The translations under genes and the position numbers were made by a program. Shown here in pieces: positions 46,581 through 55,658 of a stretch of DNA of 64,000 bases. The stretch lies in NCBI GenBank assembly GCA_024235875.1, contig JACKLP010000001.1, positions 124,001 through 188,000 on the forward strand, given 5' to 3'. Position 1 is the stretch's first letter; each line of letters opens with the position of its first letter. The notes under the pieces were generated by a model that made no database searches, was not told where the DNA came from, and was given only the letters and a program-made list of their open reading frames with translations. The DNA comes from Burkholderiaceae bacterium (GTDB lineage Bacteria > Pseudomonadota > Gammaproteobacteria > Burkholderiales > Burkholderiaceae_E).

Positions 46581-48674
46581 ATGACACAGGCACGCTATTT
46601 TCAACACGGCGACATCGCCGTGATCACGATGGAGAACCCGCCGGTCAACGGCCTCGGGTTCGAGTTGCGCAAGGGCATCGTCGACGGCCTTCGCCGCGCC
46701 CAGGCGGAGGCCTCGGTCAAGGCGATCGTGTTGACCGGTGCCGGCAAGGCGTTCTCGGGCGGCGCGGACATCCGAGAGTTCAATACGCCGTCGGCATTGG
46801 CCGAACCGAATCTGCTGACGGTTATCCGCGAGCTGGAACGCTCGACCAAGCCGGTCGTCGCAGCAATCCACTCGATCGCCATGGGCGGTGGTCTGGAGTT
46901 GGCGCTGGGTTGCCACTATCGGGTCGCGGCGCCCGGCGCGCAGATCGCCTTGCCCGAGGTCAAGCTCGGGCTGCTGCCCGGTGCCGGCGGCACGCAACGG
47001 CTGCCCCGGGTGGTCCCGCTGGAGCTGGCGCTGAACATGATCGTCGGGGGCAACCCGGTCAAGTCGGAGAAGTTCGCTGGCACCGACCTGTTCGACGAGA
47101 TGATCGATGGCGACCTGATGGAAGGTGCGATCGCATTCGCCCGCAAGGTCGTCGCCGAGAATCGCGGCCTGCCGAAAGTGCGGGATCGCAAGGTCGACTA
47201 TCCGGACGCCGAGGCCTTCTTGCAGTACGCCCGGAACACCGTGGCGGCCGTTGCGCCGCAGTTCCCGGCGCCACGCCGCTGCGTCGATGCCGTGGCCGCC
47301 GCCGCGCTCAAGCCGATCGACGAAGGCCTGAAGACCGAGTTCTCCTACCTGCTCGAACTGATCCAGACGCCGGAGTCCCAGGCGCTGCGTCATGCCTTCT
47401 TCGCCGAGCGCGCGGCAAGCAAGATTCCCGACGTGCCGGCCGATACGCCGGTGCGGCCGATCGAGACGGCCGCGGTGATCGGTGCCGGCACGATGGGCGG
47501 TGGGATTGCGATGAACTTCGTCAATGCCGGTATCCCGGTGTTCCTGCTGGAGACCAAGCAAGAGGCGCTCGAGAAGGGATTGGCGACGATTCGTCGCAAC
47601 TACGAGAACTCGGCCAAGAAGGGGCGCATGACGGCCGAAGCCGTCGAGAAACGCATGGCGATGGTGCACCCGACGCTCAGCTACGACGACTTGAAGGACG
47701 CGGACATCGTCGTCGAGGCCGTGTTCGAGGACATGAACGTCAAGAAGGTCGTCTTCCAGACCCTCGACAAGATGATGAAGAAGGGTGCGATCCTGGCCAC
47801 CAATACCTCGACGCTGGACGTGGACCAGATCGCAGCGTTCACGCGCCGACCGCAGGACGTGATCGGGACCCACTTCTTCTCGCCAGCGAACGTAATGAAG
47901 CTGCTGGAGGTGGTTCGTGGCGCCAAGACTGCCAAGGACGTCCTGGCCACGACGATGGCGCTTTCGAAGCGGATACGCAAGACGGGCGTGGTATCGGGTG
48001 TTTGCGACGGCTTCATCGGCAACCGCATGATTGCCCAGTACACCCGTCAGGCGGGCTTCATGCTGGACGAGGGGGCGACGCCGGCACAAGTGGACCGCGC
48101 GGTCGAGCGCTTCGGCTTCGCGATGGGTCCGTTCCGGATGAGCGATCTCGCTGGCAACGACGTGGGCTGGTACATCCGCAAGCGCCACTACGTGGAGAAC
48201 CCGGAGATCAAGTACTCGGCCACCGCCGACCGCATCTGCGAGCTCGGGCGCTTCGGACAGAAGACCGGTGCCGGCTGGTACCGCTACGAAGCGGGCAGTC
48301 GCAAGGCGATCCCGGACCCGATCGTCGACGAACTGCTTGCCAGGCACCGTGAGGAGATCGGCGCGAAGCCGCGCAAGATCTCCGACCAGGAGATCGTCCA
48401 TCGGCTCGTTTTCGCGCTGGTCAACGAAGGGGCGCAGATCCTCGACGAAGGCATCGCGCTGCGAGCCTCGGACATCGATCTGATCTACCTGACCGGCTAC
48501 GGCTTCCCGCTGCATCGGGGAGGGCCGATGCTCTATGCCGACATGGTCGGCCTCTACAACGTCGTCGGCGAGATGGAACGGTTCGCTGCCAATCCGATGG
48601 CAGATCCCGGGTTCTGGAAGCCCGCGCCGCTATTGGCGCGTCTGGCTGCCGAGAACAAGGGTTTCAACGGATAA
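46581..48674 (+). CDS. Bifunctional enoyl-CoA hydratase/3-hydroxyacyl-CoA dehydrogenase (FadB/FadJ-like)
   Basis: Catalyses the two middle steps of beta-oxidation. The 697-residue protein is a fusion of an N-terminal crotonase domain (about 1-190) and a C-terminal dehydrogenase (about 290-690). In the crotonase part, the oxyanion motif GKAFSGGADIREF and both catalytic glutamates (GGGLELALG and LPEVKLGLLPGAGG) are present. The dehydrogenase has the NAD loop GAGTMGGGIA (from 301), the catalytic-His motif GTHFFSPANVMKLLE and VSGVCDGFIGNRM. GFPLHRGGPM-type ending fits FadJ/peroxisomal-type multifunctional enzymes. The thiolase gene begins 16 bases downstream. Confidence 0.95.
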   Translation: MTQARYFQHGDIAVITMENPPVNGLGFELRKGIVDGLRRAQAEASVKAIVLTGAGKAFSGGADIREFNTPSALAEPNLLTVIRELERSTKPVVAAIHSIAMGGGLELALGCHYRVAAPGAQIALPEVKLGLLPGAGGTQRLPRVVPLELALNMIVGGNPVKSEKFAGTDLFDEMIDGDLMEGAIAFARKVVAENRGLPKVRDRKVDYPDAEAFLQYARNTVAAVAPQFPAPRRCVDAVAAAALKPIDEGLKTEFSYLLELIQTPESQALRHAFFAERAASKIPDVPADTPVRPIETAAVIGAGTMGGGIAMNFVNAGIPVFLLETKQEALEKGLATIRRNYENSAKKGRMTAEAVEKRMAMVHPTLSYDDLKDADIVVEAVFEDMNVKKVVFQTLDKMMKKGAILATNTSTLDVDQIAAFTRRPQDVIGTHFFSPANVMKLLEVVRGAKTAKDVLATTMALSKRIRKTGVVSGVCDGFIGNRMIAQYTRQAGFMLDEGATPAQVDRAVERFGFAMGPFRMSDLAGNDVGWYIRKRHYVENPEIKYSATADRICELGRFGQKTGAGWYRYEAGSRKAIPDPIVDELLARHREEIGAKPRKISDQEIVHRLVFALVNEGAQILDEGIALRASDIDLIYLTGYGFPLHRGGPMLYADMVGLYNVVGEMERFAANPMADPGFWKPAPLLARLAAENKGFNG

Positions 48675-48690
48675 GGACGAGGAAGGAATC

Positions 48691-49869
48691 ATGCGTGAAG
48701 CAGTGATCGTATCGACAGCGCGAACCGGCCTGGCCAAGAGCTGGCGCGGGGCGTTGAACATGACCCATGGCGCCACGATGGGCGGCCATGTCGTAAAGGC
48801 CGCCATCGAGCGGGCTGGCATCGAAGCGGGCGAAGTCGAGGACGTCCTCATGGGGTGCGCGACCCCGGAAGGGGCAACGGGATCAAACATCGCGCGCCAG
48901 ATCGCGTTGGCCGCGGGCTGCCCGATCACGGTCTCGGGCGTGACCGTGAACCGGTTCTGCTCATCGGGACTGCAGACGATCGCGATGGCGGCCCAACGAA
49001 TCATCGCCGGCGAGGCCGACGTCTTCGTGGCGGGCGGCGTGGAGTCGATTTCCTGCGTGCAGAACGAGGCCAATCGTCACATGATCCGCGACAAGGGCCT
49101 GGTCGAGACCAAGCCCGAAATCTACTGGAGCATGCTCGAGACGGCCGAGATGGTAGCCAAGCGCTACGGGATCCCACGCGAGCAAATGGACGAGTACGGG
49201 GTCCAGAGCCAGCAGCGGGCCTGTGCGGCGGCGCAAGCCGGCAAGTTCACGGACGAGATCGTCCCGATCACGGTCCGCATGGCCTTCGCCGATCCGCGCA
49301 GCGGCCAGATCGGTACCCGCGAGGTCACGCTCTCGGACGATGAAGGGCGCCGCGCCGATACCACCTATGCGGGCGTCGCCAAGATCCGTCCGGCGATCCC
49401 GGGCGGCGTGATCTCGGCCGGGAATGCCAGCCAGTTCTCCGATGGTGCCGGTGCCTGCGTCGTGATGGAAGCCAAGCTGGCCGAGAAGAAGGGGCTTCGA
49501 CCGTTGGGCTATTTCCGAGGCTTTGCCGTGGCGGGCTGCGAGCCCGACGAGATGGGCATCGGGCCGGTTTTCGCGGTGCCGAAGCTGCTCGAGCGCGCCG
49601 GCATGAAAGTCGATGATATCGACCTCTGGGAGCTCAACGAGGCCTTCGCGGTCCAGGTGCTCTATTGCCGCGACCGCCTCGGCATCCCGGCCGACCGGCT
49701 CAATGTGAATGGCGGCGCGATCGCCGTTGGCCACCCCTACGGGGTCAGTGGCCAACGTCTGACCGGTCATGCGCTGATCGAGGGCAAGCGCCGCGGCGCG
49801 AAGCATGCCGTCGTGACCATGTGCATTGGTGGCGGCATGGGCGCGGCCGGCCTGTTCGAGATCGTTTGA
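48691..49869 (+). CDS. Acetyl-CoA C-acyltransferase (thiolase)
   Basis: Cuts 3-ketoacyl-CoA to acetyl-CoA and a shortened acyl-CoA, completing the beta-oxidation cycle begun by the gene just upstream. The 392-residue protein has the nucleophile C90 in NRFCSSGLQTIA, SAGNASQFSDGAG, ELNEAFAVQ, the GGAIAVGHPYGVSG histidine motif, and the second catalytic cysteine in TMCIGGGMGAAG. The ATG at 48691 follows GAGGAAGGA. The next SDR gene begins directly after the stop. Confidence 0.95.
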   Translation: MREAVIVSTARTGLAKSWRGALNMTHGATMGGHVVKAAIERAGIEAGEVEDVLMGCATPEGATGSNIARQIALAAGCPITVSGVTVNRFCSSGLQTIAMAAQRIIAGEADVFVAGGVESISCVQNEANRHMIRDKGLVETKPEIYWSMLETAEMVAKRYGIPREQMDEYGVQSQQRACAAAQAGKFTDEIVPITVRMAFADPRSGQIGTREVTLSDDEGRRADTTYAGVAKIRPAIPGGVISAGNASQFSDGAGACVVMEAKLAEKKGLRPLGYFRGFAVAGCEPDEMGIGPVFAVPKLLERAGMKVDDIDLWELNEAFAVQVLYCRDRLGIPADRLNVNGGAIAVGHPYGVSGQRLTGHALIEGKRRGAKHAVVTMCIGGGMGAAGLFEIV

Positions 49870-50661
49870 ATGGCGGCGGTCTCCGAGCGGGTGACGGGGC
49901 TTTTCGACCTGACCGGTCGGCGGGCCATCGTCACCGGCGGCTCGCGCGGACTGGGCCTGCGGATTGCCGAGGCGCTCGGTGATCTGGGGGCCCAGTTGTT
50001 TCTGGGCGCGCGCAAACCGGACGAGCTCGAGCGGGCGATCGACGCGCTTCGCGAGCGCGGTGTGCAAGCCGACGCCGCCAGCGTCGACATGGGCGACGCG
50101 CAAGCGGTGCGTTCGTTCGCCGATCGAGCGCTCGAACGGCTCGGCCATTGCGACATCCTTGTCAACAATGCCGGCGCGAGCTGGGCGGCTCCGGCCGAGG
50201 ATCATCCACTCGAGGCCTGGCAAAAGCTGGTCAACGTGAACATGACCGGCGTGTTCATCCTGTGCCAGGAGATCGGACGGCGCTCGATGATCCCGCGCCG
50301 CGATGGCCGGATCCTGAACATCGCATCGGTCGCCGGCCTGCGGGGCAATCCGCTCGGAACCAACCATACGCTTGCATACAACACGACCAAGGGCGGCCTG
50401 GTGAATTTCACCCGCGCACTCGCAGGAGAGTGGGGGCGCTATGGCATCAACGTCAATGCGATCGCGCCGGGATTCTTTCCGTCCAAGATGAGCAGGGGAG
50501 CGCTCGACTCGATCGGCGAGCAGATCCGGGTCGCGACCCCGCTGCAGCGACTCGGCGACGATCGCGACATGCAGGGGGCTGCCGTGCTGTTCTGTTCGGA
50601 TGCCGGTCGCCACATCACGGGGCAGATCCTCGCGGTCGATGGCGGGGTGACGGCGGTTTGA
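49870..50661 (+). CDS. SDR family oxidoreductase (FabG-like)
   Basis: A classical short-chain dehydrogenase/reductase of 263 residues, probably NAD(P)-dependent. The Rossmann loop TGGSRGLG is at 22-29, NNAG at 99-102, and the catalytic S153, Y170 and K174 (YNTTK) are present; the C-terminal GQILAVDGGVTAV is the FabG-type end. Its ATG directly follows the thiolase TGA, so it is cotranscribed with the beta-oxidation genes and may act on a hydroxyacyl or ketoacyl intermediate. The substrate is unknown. Confidence 0.9.
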   Translation: MAAVSERVTGLFDLTGRRAIVTGGSRGLGLRIAEALGDLGAQLFLGARKPDELERAIDALRERGVQADAASVDMGDAQAVRSFADRALERLGHCDILVNNAGASWAAPAEDHPLEAWQKLVNVNMTGVFILCQEIGRRSMIPRRDGRILNIASVAGLRGNPLGTNHTLAYNTTKGGLVNFTRALAGEWGRYGINVNAIAPGFFPSKMSRGALDSIGEQIRVATPLQRLGDDRDMQGAAVLFCSDAGRHITGQILAVDGGVTAV

Positions 50662-50733
50662 TCCGGACCGGTGTGGCGCCGACGCGTGCTCGCATGCGGG
50701 CCATCATCGAAGCGAAACCAGGAGGATTCGTAG

Positions 50734-51606
50734 ATGTTCGATAGTTTCGAAGGGTCGGTCGCAGTCATCACCGGGGCGGGCAGTGGCTTTGGTCGTGAAT
50801 TTGCGCGCATCTGCGCCGAACGCGGCATGAAGCTCGCGCTTGCCGATATCCAGGCCGACAGCCTCGCCCAGACCGCGGATACCTTGCGCCAGGGCGGCAC
50901 TGTCGCGATCACCGAGACGCTCGACGTGAGTCGATCGGATGCCGTGGAGGCCTTTGCCGATCGGGTCTACCACGAGTTCGGCGCGACCCACCTACTGTTC
51001 AACAACGCCGGCGTCGCGGCGGGCGGTTACGTCTGGGAGAACACGATCGCCGACTGGGAGTGGGTTCTTGGGGTCAACCTGTGGGGCGTGATCAACGGCA
51101 TCCACGCGTTCGTGCCGCGCATGATCGCGGGTGGCCAAGCCGGGCACATCGTCAATACCGCGTCGGTCGCCGGCTTGCTGTCGCCACCGACGATGGGGGT
51201 CTACAACGTCAGCAAGCACGGGGTGGTCACGCTGACCGAGAGCCTCTACCACGATCTTCGGGTATCCGGCTCCCGGCTCGGCGCAAGCGTGCTGTGCCCC
51301 GCATTCGTCCCGACCGGCATCAACCGATCCGAACGCAACCGGCCGCAGACGCTACAGAACGCCGGCGAGCCGACGGCCTCGATGCAGGCGGCCCAGCGGG
51401 CCACGGACAAGGCCGTGTCCTCGGGCAAGATCTCGGCTGCCGACGTGGCCACGATGACTTTCGATGCGATCGAACAGGATCGCTTCTATATCGTGACCCA
51501 CCCACGCATCATGGACTCGGTGCGACTGCGATGCGAGGACGTCGCAGCGCTTCGAAACCCGACCGATCCCTATGCGTACAAGCCGGAAGTCGGTCACGGT
51601 GGCTGA
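50734..51606 (+). CDS. SDR family NAD(P)-dependent oxidoreductase
   Basis: A second short-chain dehydrogenase (290 residues) of a different subgroup. It has TGAGSGFG (13-20), NNAG (90-93), S144, Y157 and K161 (YNVSK), and a longer C-terminal part with no GQxxxVDGG end. This form is common in clusters for fatty acid, cyclic alcohol or steroid-like compounds. AGGAGG lies ten bases before the ATG at 50734, giving it its own strong ribosome binding site. The true substrate cannot be inferred. Confidence 0.9.
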   Translation: MFDSFEGSVAVITGAGSGFGREFARICAERGMKLALADIQADSLAQTADTLRQGGTVAITETLDVSRSDAVEAFADRVYHEFGATHLLFNNAGVAAGGYVWENTIADWEWVLGVNLWGVINGIHAFVPRMIAGGQAGHIVNTASVAGLLSPPTMGVYNVSKHGVVTLTESLYHDLRVSGSRLGASVLCPAFVPTGINRSERNRPQTLQNAGEPTASMQAAQRATDKAVSSGKISAADVATMTFDAIEQDRFYIVTHPRIMDSVRLRCEDVAALRNPTDPYAYKPEVGHGG

Positions 51607-52042
51607 TTCCGGGTTGGCGATCGTTCTGGGCGACTGGCAGACACTCGGGAACGAGGCGCGCCGGGTTCGAGAAGAGGTGTTCGTCATCGAACAGGGGATT
51701 CCACGCTCGCTCGAGTGGGACGTAGCCGATCCGCAATGCGTGCACTGTCTGGCGACGACCGATGGACTGCCCCCGAAACGCGCGGCGATCGCGACGGGAC
51801 GCCTGCTGCCCGATGGCCACATCGGCCGCATGGCGGTGCTGGCGGCGCATCGCGGCCGGGGCGTGGGTCGCGCCGTGTTGCGCGCACTGATCGGCGCGGC
51901 ACGCGATCGAGGGCATACGGAAGTCATCCTCAACGCACAGCAGTACGTTTGCGAGTTCTATCGTCGCGAGGGTTTCGTCGAATTCGGCGAACCCTTCGAA
52001 GAGGCGGGAATCGCACATGTCAGCATGCGGCTGGATCTCTGA
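51599..52042 (+). CDS. GNAT family N-acetyltransferase
   Basis: A 147-residue acetyltransferase of the ElaA/YjcF-like type. The acetyl-CoA pyrophosphate-binding motif is RMAVLAAHRGRGVGRAVL (the Q/RxxGxG/A loop), preceded by EVFVIEQGIP and followed by LNAQQYVCEFYRREGF with the conserved tyrosine. GTG 51599 overlaps the SDR stop by eight bases and has GGAAG upstream; an ATG at 51572 would give a nine-residue longer protein. The target is unknown. Confidence 0.85.
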   Translation: MADSGLAIVLGDWQTLGNEARRVREEVFVIEQGIPRSLEWDVADPQCVHCLATTDGLPPKRAAIATGRLLPDGHIGRMAVLAAHRGRGVGRAVLRALIGAARDRGHTEVILNAQQYVCEFYRREGFVEFGEPFEEAGIAHVSMRLDL

Positions 52043-52076
52043 TCCCGGCCGGACAATCGATAGGAGGCTACAGACG

Positions 52077-52847
52077 ATGAGACCGCAGGAATTCCAGCAC
52101 CGCGCGTCGGACAATGGGCCCGTCTACGCCGGACGAGCCCAGGCGCATCGAAGGACCCTCGGCCGGATCGCGATCCACGCATTGGCGCTGGCCAGCCTCG
52201 TGGCCGCGACCGGCGCCAGTGCACTCGATCTCTCCTCGATCAGCAACGGTGACGCCGCCTCGGCCGTACGTGTCGCGCTGCAGCGCGGGGCAGACGCGGC
52301 CGTCTCTCAACTTGGGCGCCCCGGCGGTTTCCTGGGCAATGGCAAGTGGGAAATCCCGCTGCCGGACCCGCTTCGAAAGACCGAGAAGCTGTTGCGCTTC
52401 GCAGGGCAGGGCAAGCAACTCGATGCACTCAAGGCCTCCATGAATCGTGCCGCCGAAGCCGCCGTGCCGCAGGCGAAGGTTCTGCTGGCTCAGGCGGTCA
52501 AGTCGATGCGGGTGAGCGACGCGAAGGCGATCCTGACCGGCGGGCCGGACTCGGTGACCCGCTTCTTCCGCAGCAAGACCGAGAACTCGCTGCGCGATCG
52601 ATTCAAGCCGATCGTGGCCAAGCAGGTTTCGACGCTAGGCGTCGCGCGGCAATACGATGCGTTGGCCGGCCAGGGCTCCAAGTTCGGACTGATCAAGTCC
52701 GACGCGGCCACGATGGATGGCTATGTGACCGGAAAGGCGATCGATGCCCTGTACGCCATGATCGGCGAACAGGAACGGGCGCTGCGTCAGGATCCCATCG
52801 GTACGGGTAGCAAACTCCTGGGCAAGGTTTTCGGCGCCCTTCGCTGA
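52077..52847 (+). CDS. DUF4197 periplasmic protein
   Basis: A 256-residue protein with an unusually long N-region (about 28 residues) before a hydrophobic signal core (IAIHALALASLVAATGASA), then the DUF4197 domain (about 60-255). The mature part is helical: ASAVRVALQRGADAAVSQLG, KTEKLLRFAGQGKQLDAL, AAVPQAKVLLAQAVKSM, DAKAILTGGPDSVTRFFR and the end DPIGTGSKLLGKVFG. These blocks match DUF4197, which has no assigned function. AGGAGG (52062-52067) sets the start at ATG 52077. It converges with ygfZ after 13 bases. Confidence 0.88.
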   Translation: MRPQEFQHRASDNGPVYAGRAQAHRRTLGRIAIHALALASLVAATGASALDLSSISNGDAASAVRVALQRGADAAVSQLGRPGGFLGNGKWEIPLPDPLRKTEKLLRFAGQGKQLDALKASMNRAAEAAVPQAKVLLAQAVKSMRVSDAKAILTGGPDSVTRFFRSKTENSLRDRFKPIVAKQVSTLGVARQYDALAGQGSKFGLIKSDAATMDGYVTGKAIDALYAMIGEQERALRQDPIGTGSKLLGKVFGALR

Positions 52848-52860
52848 GATCGATTGTTGC

Positions 52861-53940
52861 TCAGTCGCTTCCCGGGACCTGATAGGGGAGGGCTGCCGGA
52901 ACCAGGTCGGCGCCTCCGACACGAAGGCTGGTCAGTGGTGCCGACGGATATCGGTACTCGAAGAGGATCGTCGTCGGCTCGCCCGCAGACGTGGCACTGA
53001 GTACCACGGTGCCGACCGGCTCGGCTTGTTCCGGGGCTTCGACCGGGTCGCCGGGCGCGGCGCGACCGTTCAAGCTTGCCGCAAACAGGCGGCGCTTGAG
53101 CTTGCCGAGGTACTGGCTTCGCGCCACGACTTCCTGGCCCGGGTAGCAGCCCTTCTTGAAGCTGACGCCGCCGACGAGCTCGAAATTGATCATCTGCGGC
53201 ACCCAGTTCTCGCTGGTGGCAGGGAGCACGCGGGCCACCCCGGCGCGGATCTCGACGCTTCGCCAGTGGGCGGAATCGACGACGGCCAAGTGTCCCTCGA
53301 GTCGCCGCCAGGTCACCTCGAGGGACGCCGTTGGCGTGACCAGCAGGTAGACCTCTTGCTCGAAGGGCGCGGGTAGCGCGAGCAGGTCGCCGCCGGCGGT
53401 GCCGGTCGCACCGGAACCATCAGGATGCCCGATACCCGCGGCCGCCAGAGCGGCCGACGCACCGGACCCGCCGATGCCGAGCACGACCAAGCTGTCCGAA
53501 CGCTCGGCGATCGAGACTTTCGAGCGAAGCACGAACATCGTGAGGCGCTTTCGGACCGGTTCGCACAGGCCGCGACTCATCAACAGCCAATAGCGATCCG
53601 CCCGACGCCACACGATGAAGGTCGCGAGCAATCTGCCCTTGGGCGTGCAGTAGCCGTTCAGGGCGAGCCCGCCATCTTGAAGGTGCTCGATGTCGTTGGT
53701 GAGCTGGGCGTGCAAGAAAGCGGCCGCGTCCGCGCCAGTGATCTCGAGCAAGCCGAGTTCGGGCAGAGCACAGAGCCATGGGCCGTCGATACGGACAGCG
53801 CCCGAAGCGTCATCTTGTCGCGGCGGACCCGCCTGAGTACCGTGAGGGTCTTCCCACAGTCGCAATCCGAGCCGTTGCAGGGATTCTGCGGGTTCGGCTT
53901 GGTCTGATTCGGGCCGGGGTTCAGTGGGAGTCGATGTCAT
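52861..53940 (-). CDS. ygfZ: Folate-binding protein YgfZ (iron-sulfur cluster repair/assembly)
   Basis: YgfZ is a GcvT-related, tetrahydrofolate-binding protein that helps keep [4Fe-4S] enzymes such as MiaB active. The 359-residue protein carries the signature KKGCYPGQEVVAR with the conserved cysteine, plus FLHAQLTNDI, GYCTPKGRLLATF and MINFELVGGVSFKKG just before the signature. ATG 53940 gives MTSTPTEPRPES; the frame stays open to 54003 but would overlap the mltG start. A TATAAT (53973-53968) lies 28 bases upstream on this strand. Confidence 0.93.
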   Translation of the reverse strand: MTSTPTEPRPESDQAEPAESLQRLGLRLWEDPHGTQAGPPRQDDASGAVRIDGPWLCALPELGLLEITGADAAAFLHAQLTNDIEHLQDGGLALNGYCTPKGRLLATFIVWRRADRYWLLMSRGLCEPVRKRLTMFVLRSKVSIAERSDSLVVLGIGGSGASAALAAAGIGHPDGSGATGTAGGDLLALPAPFEQEVYLLVTPTASLEVTWRRLEGHLAVVDSAHWRSVEIRAGVARVLPATSENWVPQMINFELVGGVSFKKGCYPGQEVVARSQYLGKLKRRLFAASLNGRAAPGDPVEAPEQAEPVGTVVLSATSAGEPTTILFEYRYPSAPLTSLRVGGADLVPAALPYQVPGSD

Positions 53941-53966
53941 GTCGATCGCTGGCTTGAATCGACGTT

Positions 53967-53973
53967 TATTATA
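53967..53973. promoter_or_regulatory. Shared -10 region between ygfZ and mltG
   Basis: The 57-base gap between the divergent ygfZ and mltG starts has one AT-rich island. It reads TATAAT on the minus strand (53973-53968) and TATTAT on the plus strand (53967-53972). Either would give leaders of about 20 bases. -35 matches are poor on both strands. Confidence 0.4.
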
Positions 53974-53997
53974 TGGAGCGACCCCAATCCCCCTGCC

Positions 53998-55023
53998 ATG
54001 CAAAGACTATTCGTTCTTCTCGGACTGCTGGTGCTCGTCATCGCCGGTGCCTCGGTGTGGTCGCATTACCAATATGCGAACTCGCTGCTCGAGTTCGACC
54101 GGCTGCCGGTCAAGGTCACGATCCCCAAGGGGACCGGTGTTCGGGGCGCGGCAACCGCGCTCCAACAAGGTGGAATCCGAGTGCCCAGCCGCTTGTTCAG
54201 GGTCGCCGCGCGAATGCGTGGCGATGCCGAGCGGCTCAAGGCAGGTACCTACCGCTTCACCGAGGCGATGACGCTGAAGCAGATCATCGACCGACTGGTC
54301 GCGGGTGATGTCGCACTGGAAGAGATCCGCTTCATCGAGGGCTGGACATTCGCCCAGATCCGCGAGGCGCTCGACAAGTCCCAGGAGCTGAAGCACGACA
54401 GCACCGGAATGACCGAGAAGGAACTCCTGGACAAGCTCGGCATCGACGCTCCGCGTGCCGAGGGACAGTTCTTTCCGAGCACCTACCATTTCACCGACGG
54501 GACGAGCGACCTCGAGATCCTCAAGCAAGCGCATCGGCAGCTGCAAAAAACGCTCGATGCAGCGTGGGAGCGACGCCCGGCGGATTCACCCTTGATGACC
54601 AAGTACGAGGCACTGATTTTTGCGTCGATCGTCGAAAAAGAGACCTCTTTGGATTCAGATCGAGGAAAGATCGCCGGGGTTCTTGGTAATCGGCTACGAA
54701 AAGCCATGTTGCTGCAAAGCGACCCGACGACGATCTACGGCATGGGCGACAAGTTCGACGGCAATCTTCGCAAGCGCGACCTGCAGGCCGACACGCCGTA
54801 CAACACCTATACCCGAAAGGGTCTACCGCCAACGCCGATCTCGGCGCCTGGCGAGGCGTCGATCCTTGCCGCGATCATGCCCGATACCACCGACGCGCTC
54901 TTCTTCGTCGCCCGCGGTGACGGCAGCTCCGAGTTCTCCAGGACACTGGCCGAACACAATCGTGCGGTCGCCAAGTACCAGCTCAAGAAGAATCGCTCGA
55001 AGACCAAGAAGAAGTCGCAATGA
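53998..55023 (+). CDS. mltG: Endolytic peptidoglycan transglycosylase MltG
   Basis: MltG is an inner-membrane lytic transglycosylase that cuts nascent glycan strands and so sets their length. The 341-residue protein has an N-terminal membrane helix (about 3-20, LFVLLGLLVLVIAGASVW), a LysM-like domain (about 30-100, PVKVTIPKGTGVRG) and the YceG catalytic domain. The catalytic E213 lies in SIVEKET, followed by GVLGNRLRKAMLLQSDPTTI and a lysine-rich tail. tmk overlaps it by four bases; mltG-tmk-holB is a conserved order. Confidence 0.96.
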   Translation: MQRLFVLLGLLVLVIAGASVWSHYQYANSLLEFDRLPVKVTIPKGTGVRGAATALQQGGIRVPSRLFRVAARMRGDAERLKAGTYRFTEAMTLKQIIDRLVAGDVALEEIRFIEGWTFAQIREALDKSQELKHDSTGMTEKELLDKLGIDAPRAEGQFFPSTYHFTDGTSDLEILKQAHRQLQKTLDAAWERRPADSPLMTKYEALIFASIVEKETSLDSDRGKIAGVLGNRLRKAMLLQSDPTTIYGMGDKFDGNLRKRDLQADTPYNTYTRKGLPPTPISAPGEASILAAIMPDTTDALFFVARGDGSSEFSRTLAEHNRAVAKYQLKKNRSKTKKKSQ

Positions 55024-55658
55024 GCGCGCCCGTGCCAAGGGGACGGTTCGTCAGCTTCGAAGGCATGGACGGCGCCGGCAAGAGTACCCATATCGCCTGG
55101 TTTGCCGCGCGGCTGCGCTCCTTCGGGCTCGAGGTCCTGGAGACACGCGAACCCGGGGGCAGCGAGCTGGCCGAGTCCTTGCGGGCACTGCTGCTCGGCT
55201 CGCCGATGGATGACGTGACCGAGTTGCTGCTGATGTTCGCCGCTCGGCGAGACCATGTCGTCGGCGTCATCGAACCGGCCCTCCGGGCGGGCCGATGGGT
55301 GGTTTGCGACCGGTTCACCGACTCGACCCGCGCCTATCAGGGGGGCGGGCGGCACATGTCCAGCGAACGTATCGAATGGCTGGCCGACTGGGTTCACGCC
55401 GGGACCTGGCCCGATCGCACCTACTTGTTCGACCTGGCGCCCGAGGTCGCGGCGCGCCGACGATCGGCTGCCCGCGCGCCCGATCGCTTCGAGGCCGAGA
55501 CCGCAGCCTTCTTCGAGCGGGTGCGCGAAGTCTATCTGGCGTGCTCGGCGAAGGAAGCCTCTCGATTCGCCGTCATCGACGGCACAGAGTCGGTCGAGAC
55601 GATCCGCGGGCGGCTCGACGACGACCTTGCCCGACTGGTCGCGACCGCACGCGCATGA
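55020..55658 (+). CDS. tmk: Thymidylate kinase
   Basis: Tmk phosphorylates dTMP to dTDP. The 212-residue protein has the P-loop FEGMDGAGKST, the DR(E/Q)PGG-type TREPGGSELAE motif, VVCDRFTDSTRAYQGGGR and a LID region with arginines (PEVAARRRSAARAPDRFE). The ATG at 55020 overlaps mltG (ATGA); its own stop overlaps holB (ATGA), a tightly coupled trio. Confidence 0.97.
   Translation: MSAPVPRGRFVSFEGMDGAGKSTHIAWFAARLRSFGLEVLETREPGGSELAESLRALLLGSPMDDVTELLLMFAARRDHVVGVIEPALRAGRWVVCDRFTDSTRAYQGGGRHMSSERIEWLADWVHAGTWPDRTYLFDLAPEVAARRRSAARAPDRFEAETAAFFERVREVYLACSAKEASRFAVIDGTESVETIRGRLDDDLARLVATARA

Noticed and set aside
44487..48515. Minus-strand open frame of 1342 codons opposite the acyl-CoA ligase and hydratase/dehydrogenase genes
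   Set aside because: It mirrors two well-conserved plus-strand genes, has no recognisable domain and a composition rich in Arg, His and Asp typical of antisense frames in GC-rich DNA.
52077..52160. Possibility that the DUF4197 protein starts at an internal codon nearer the signal core
   Set aside because: The perfect AGGAGG at proper spacing before ATG 52077 outweighs the unusually long n-region.
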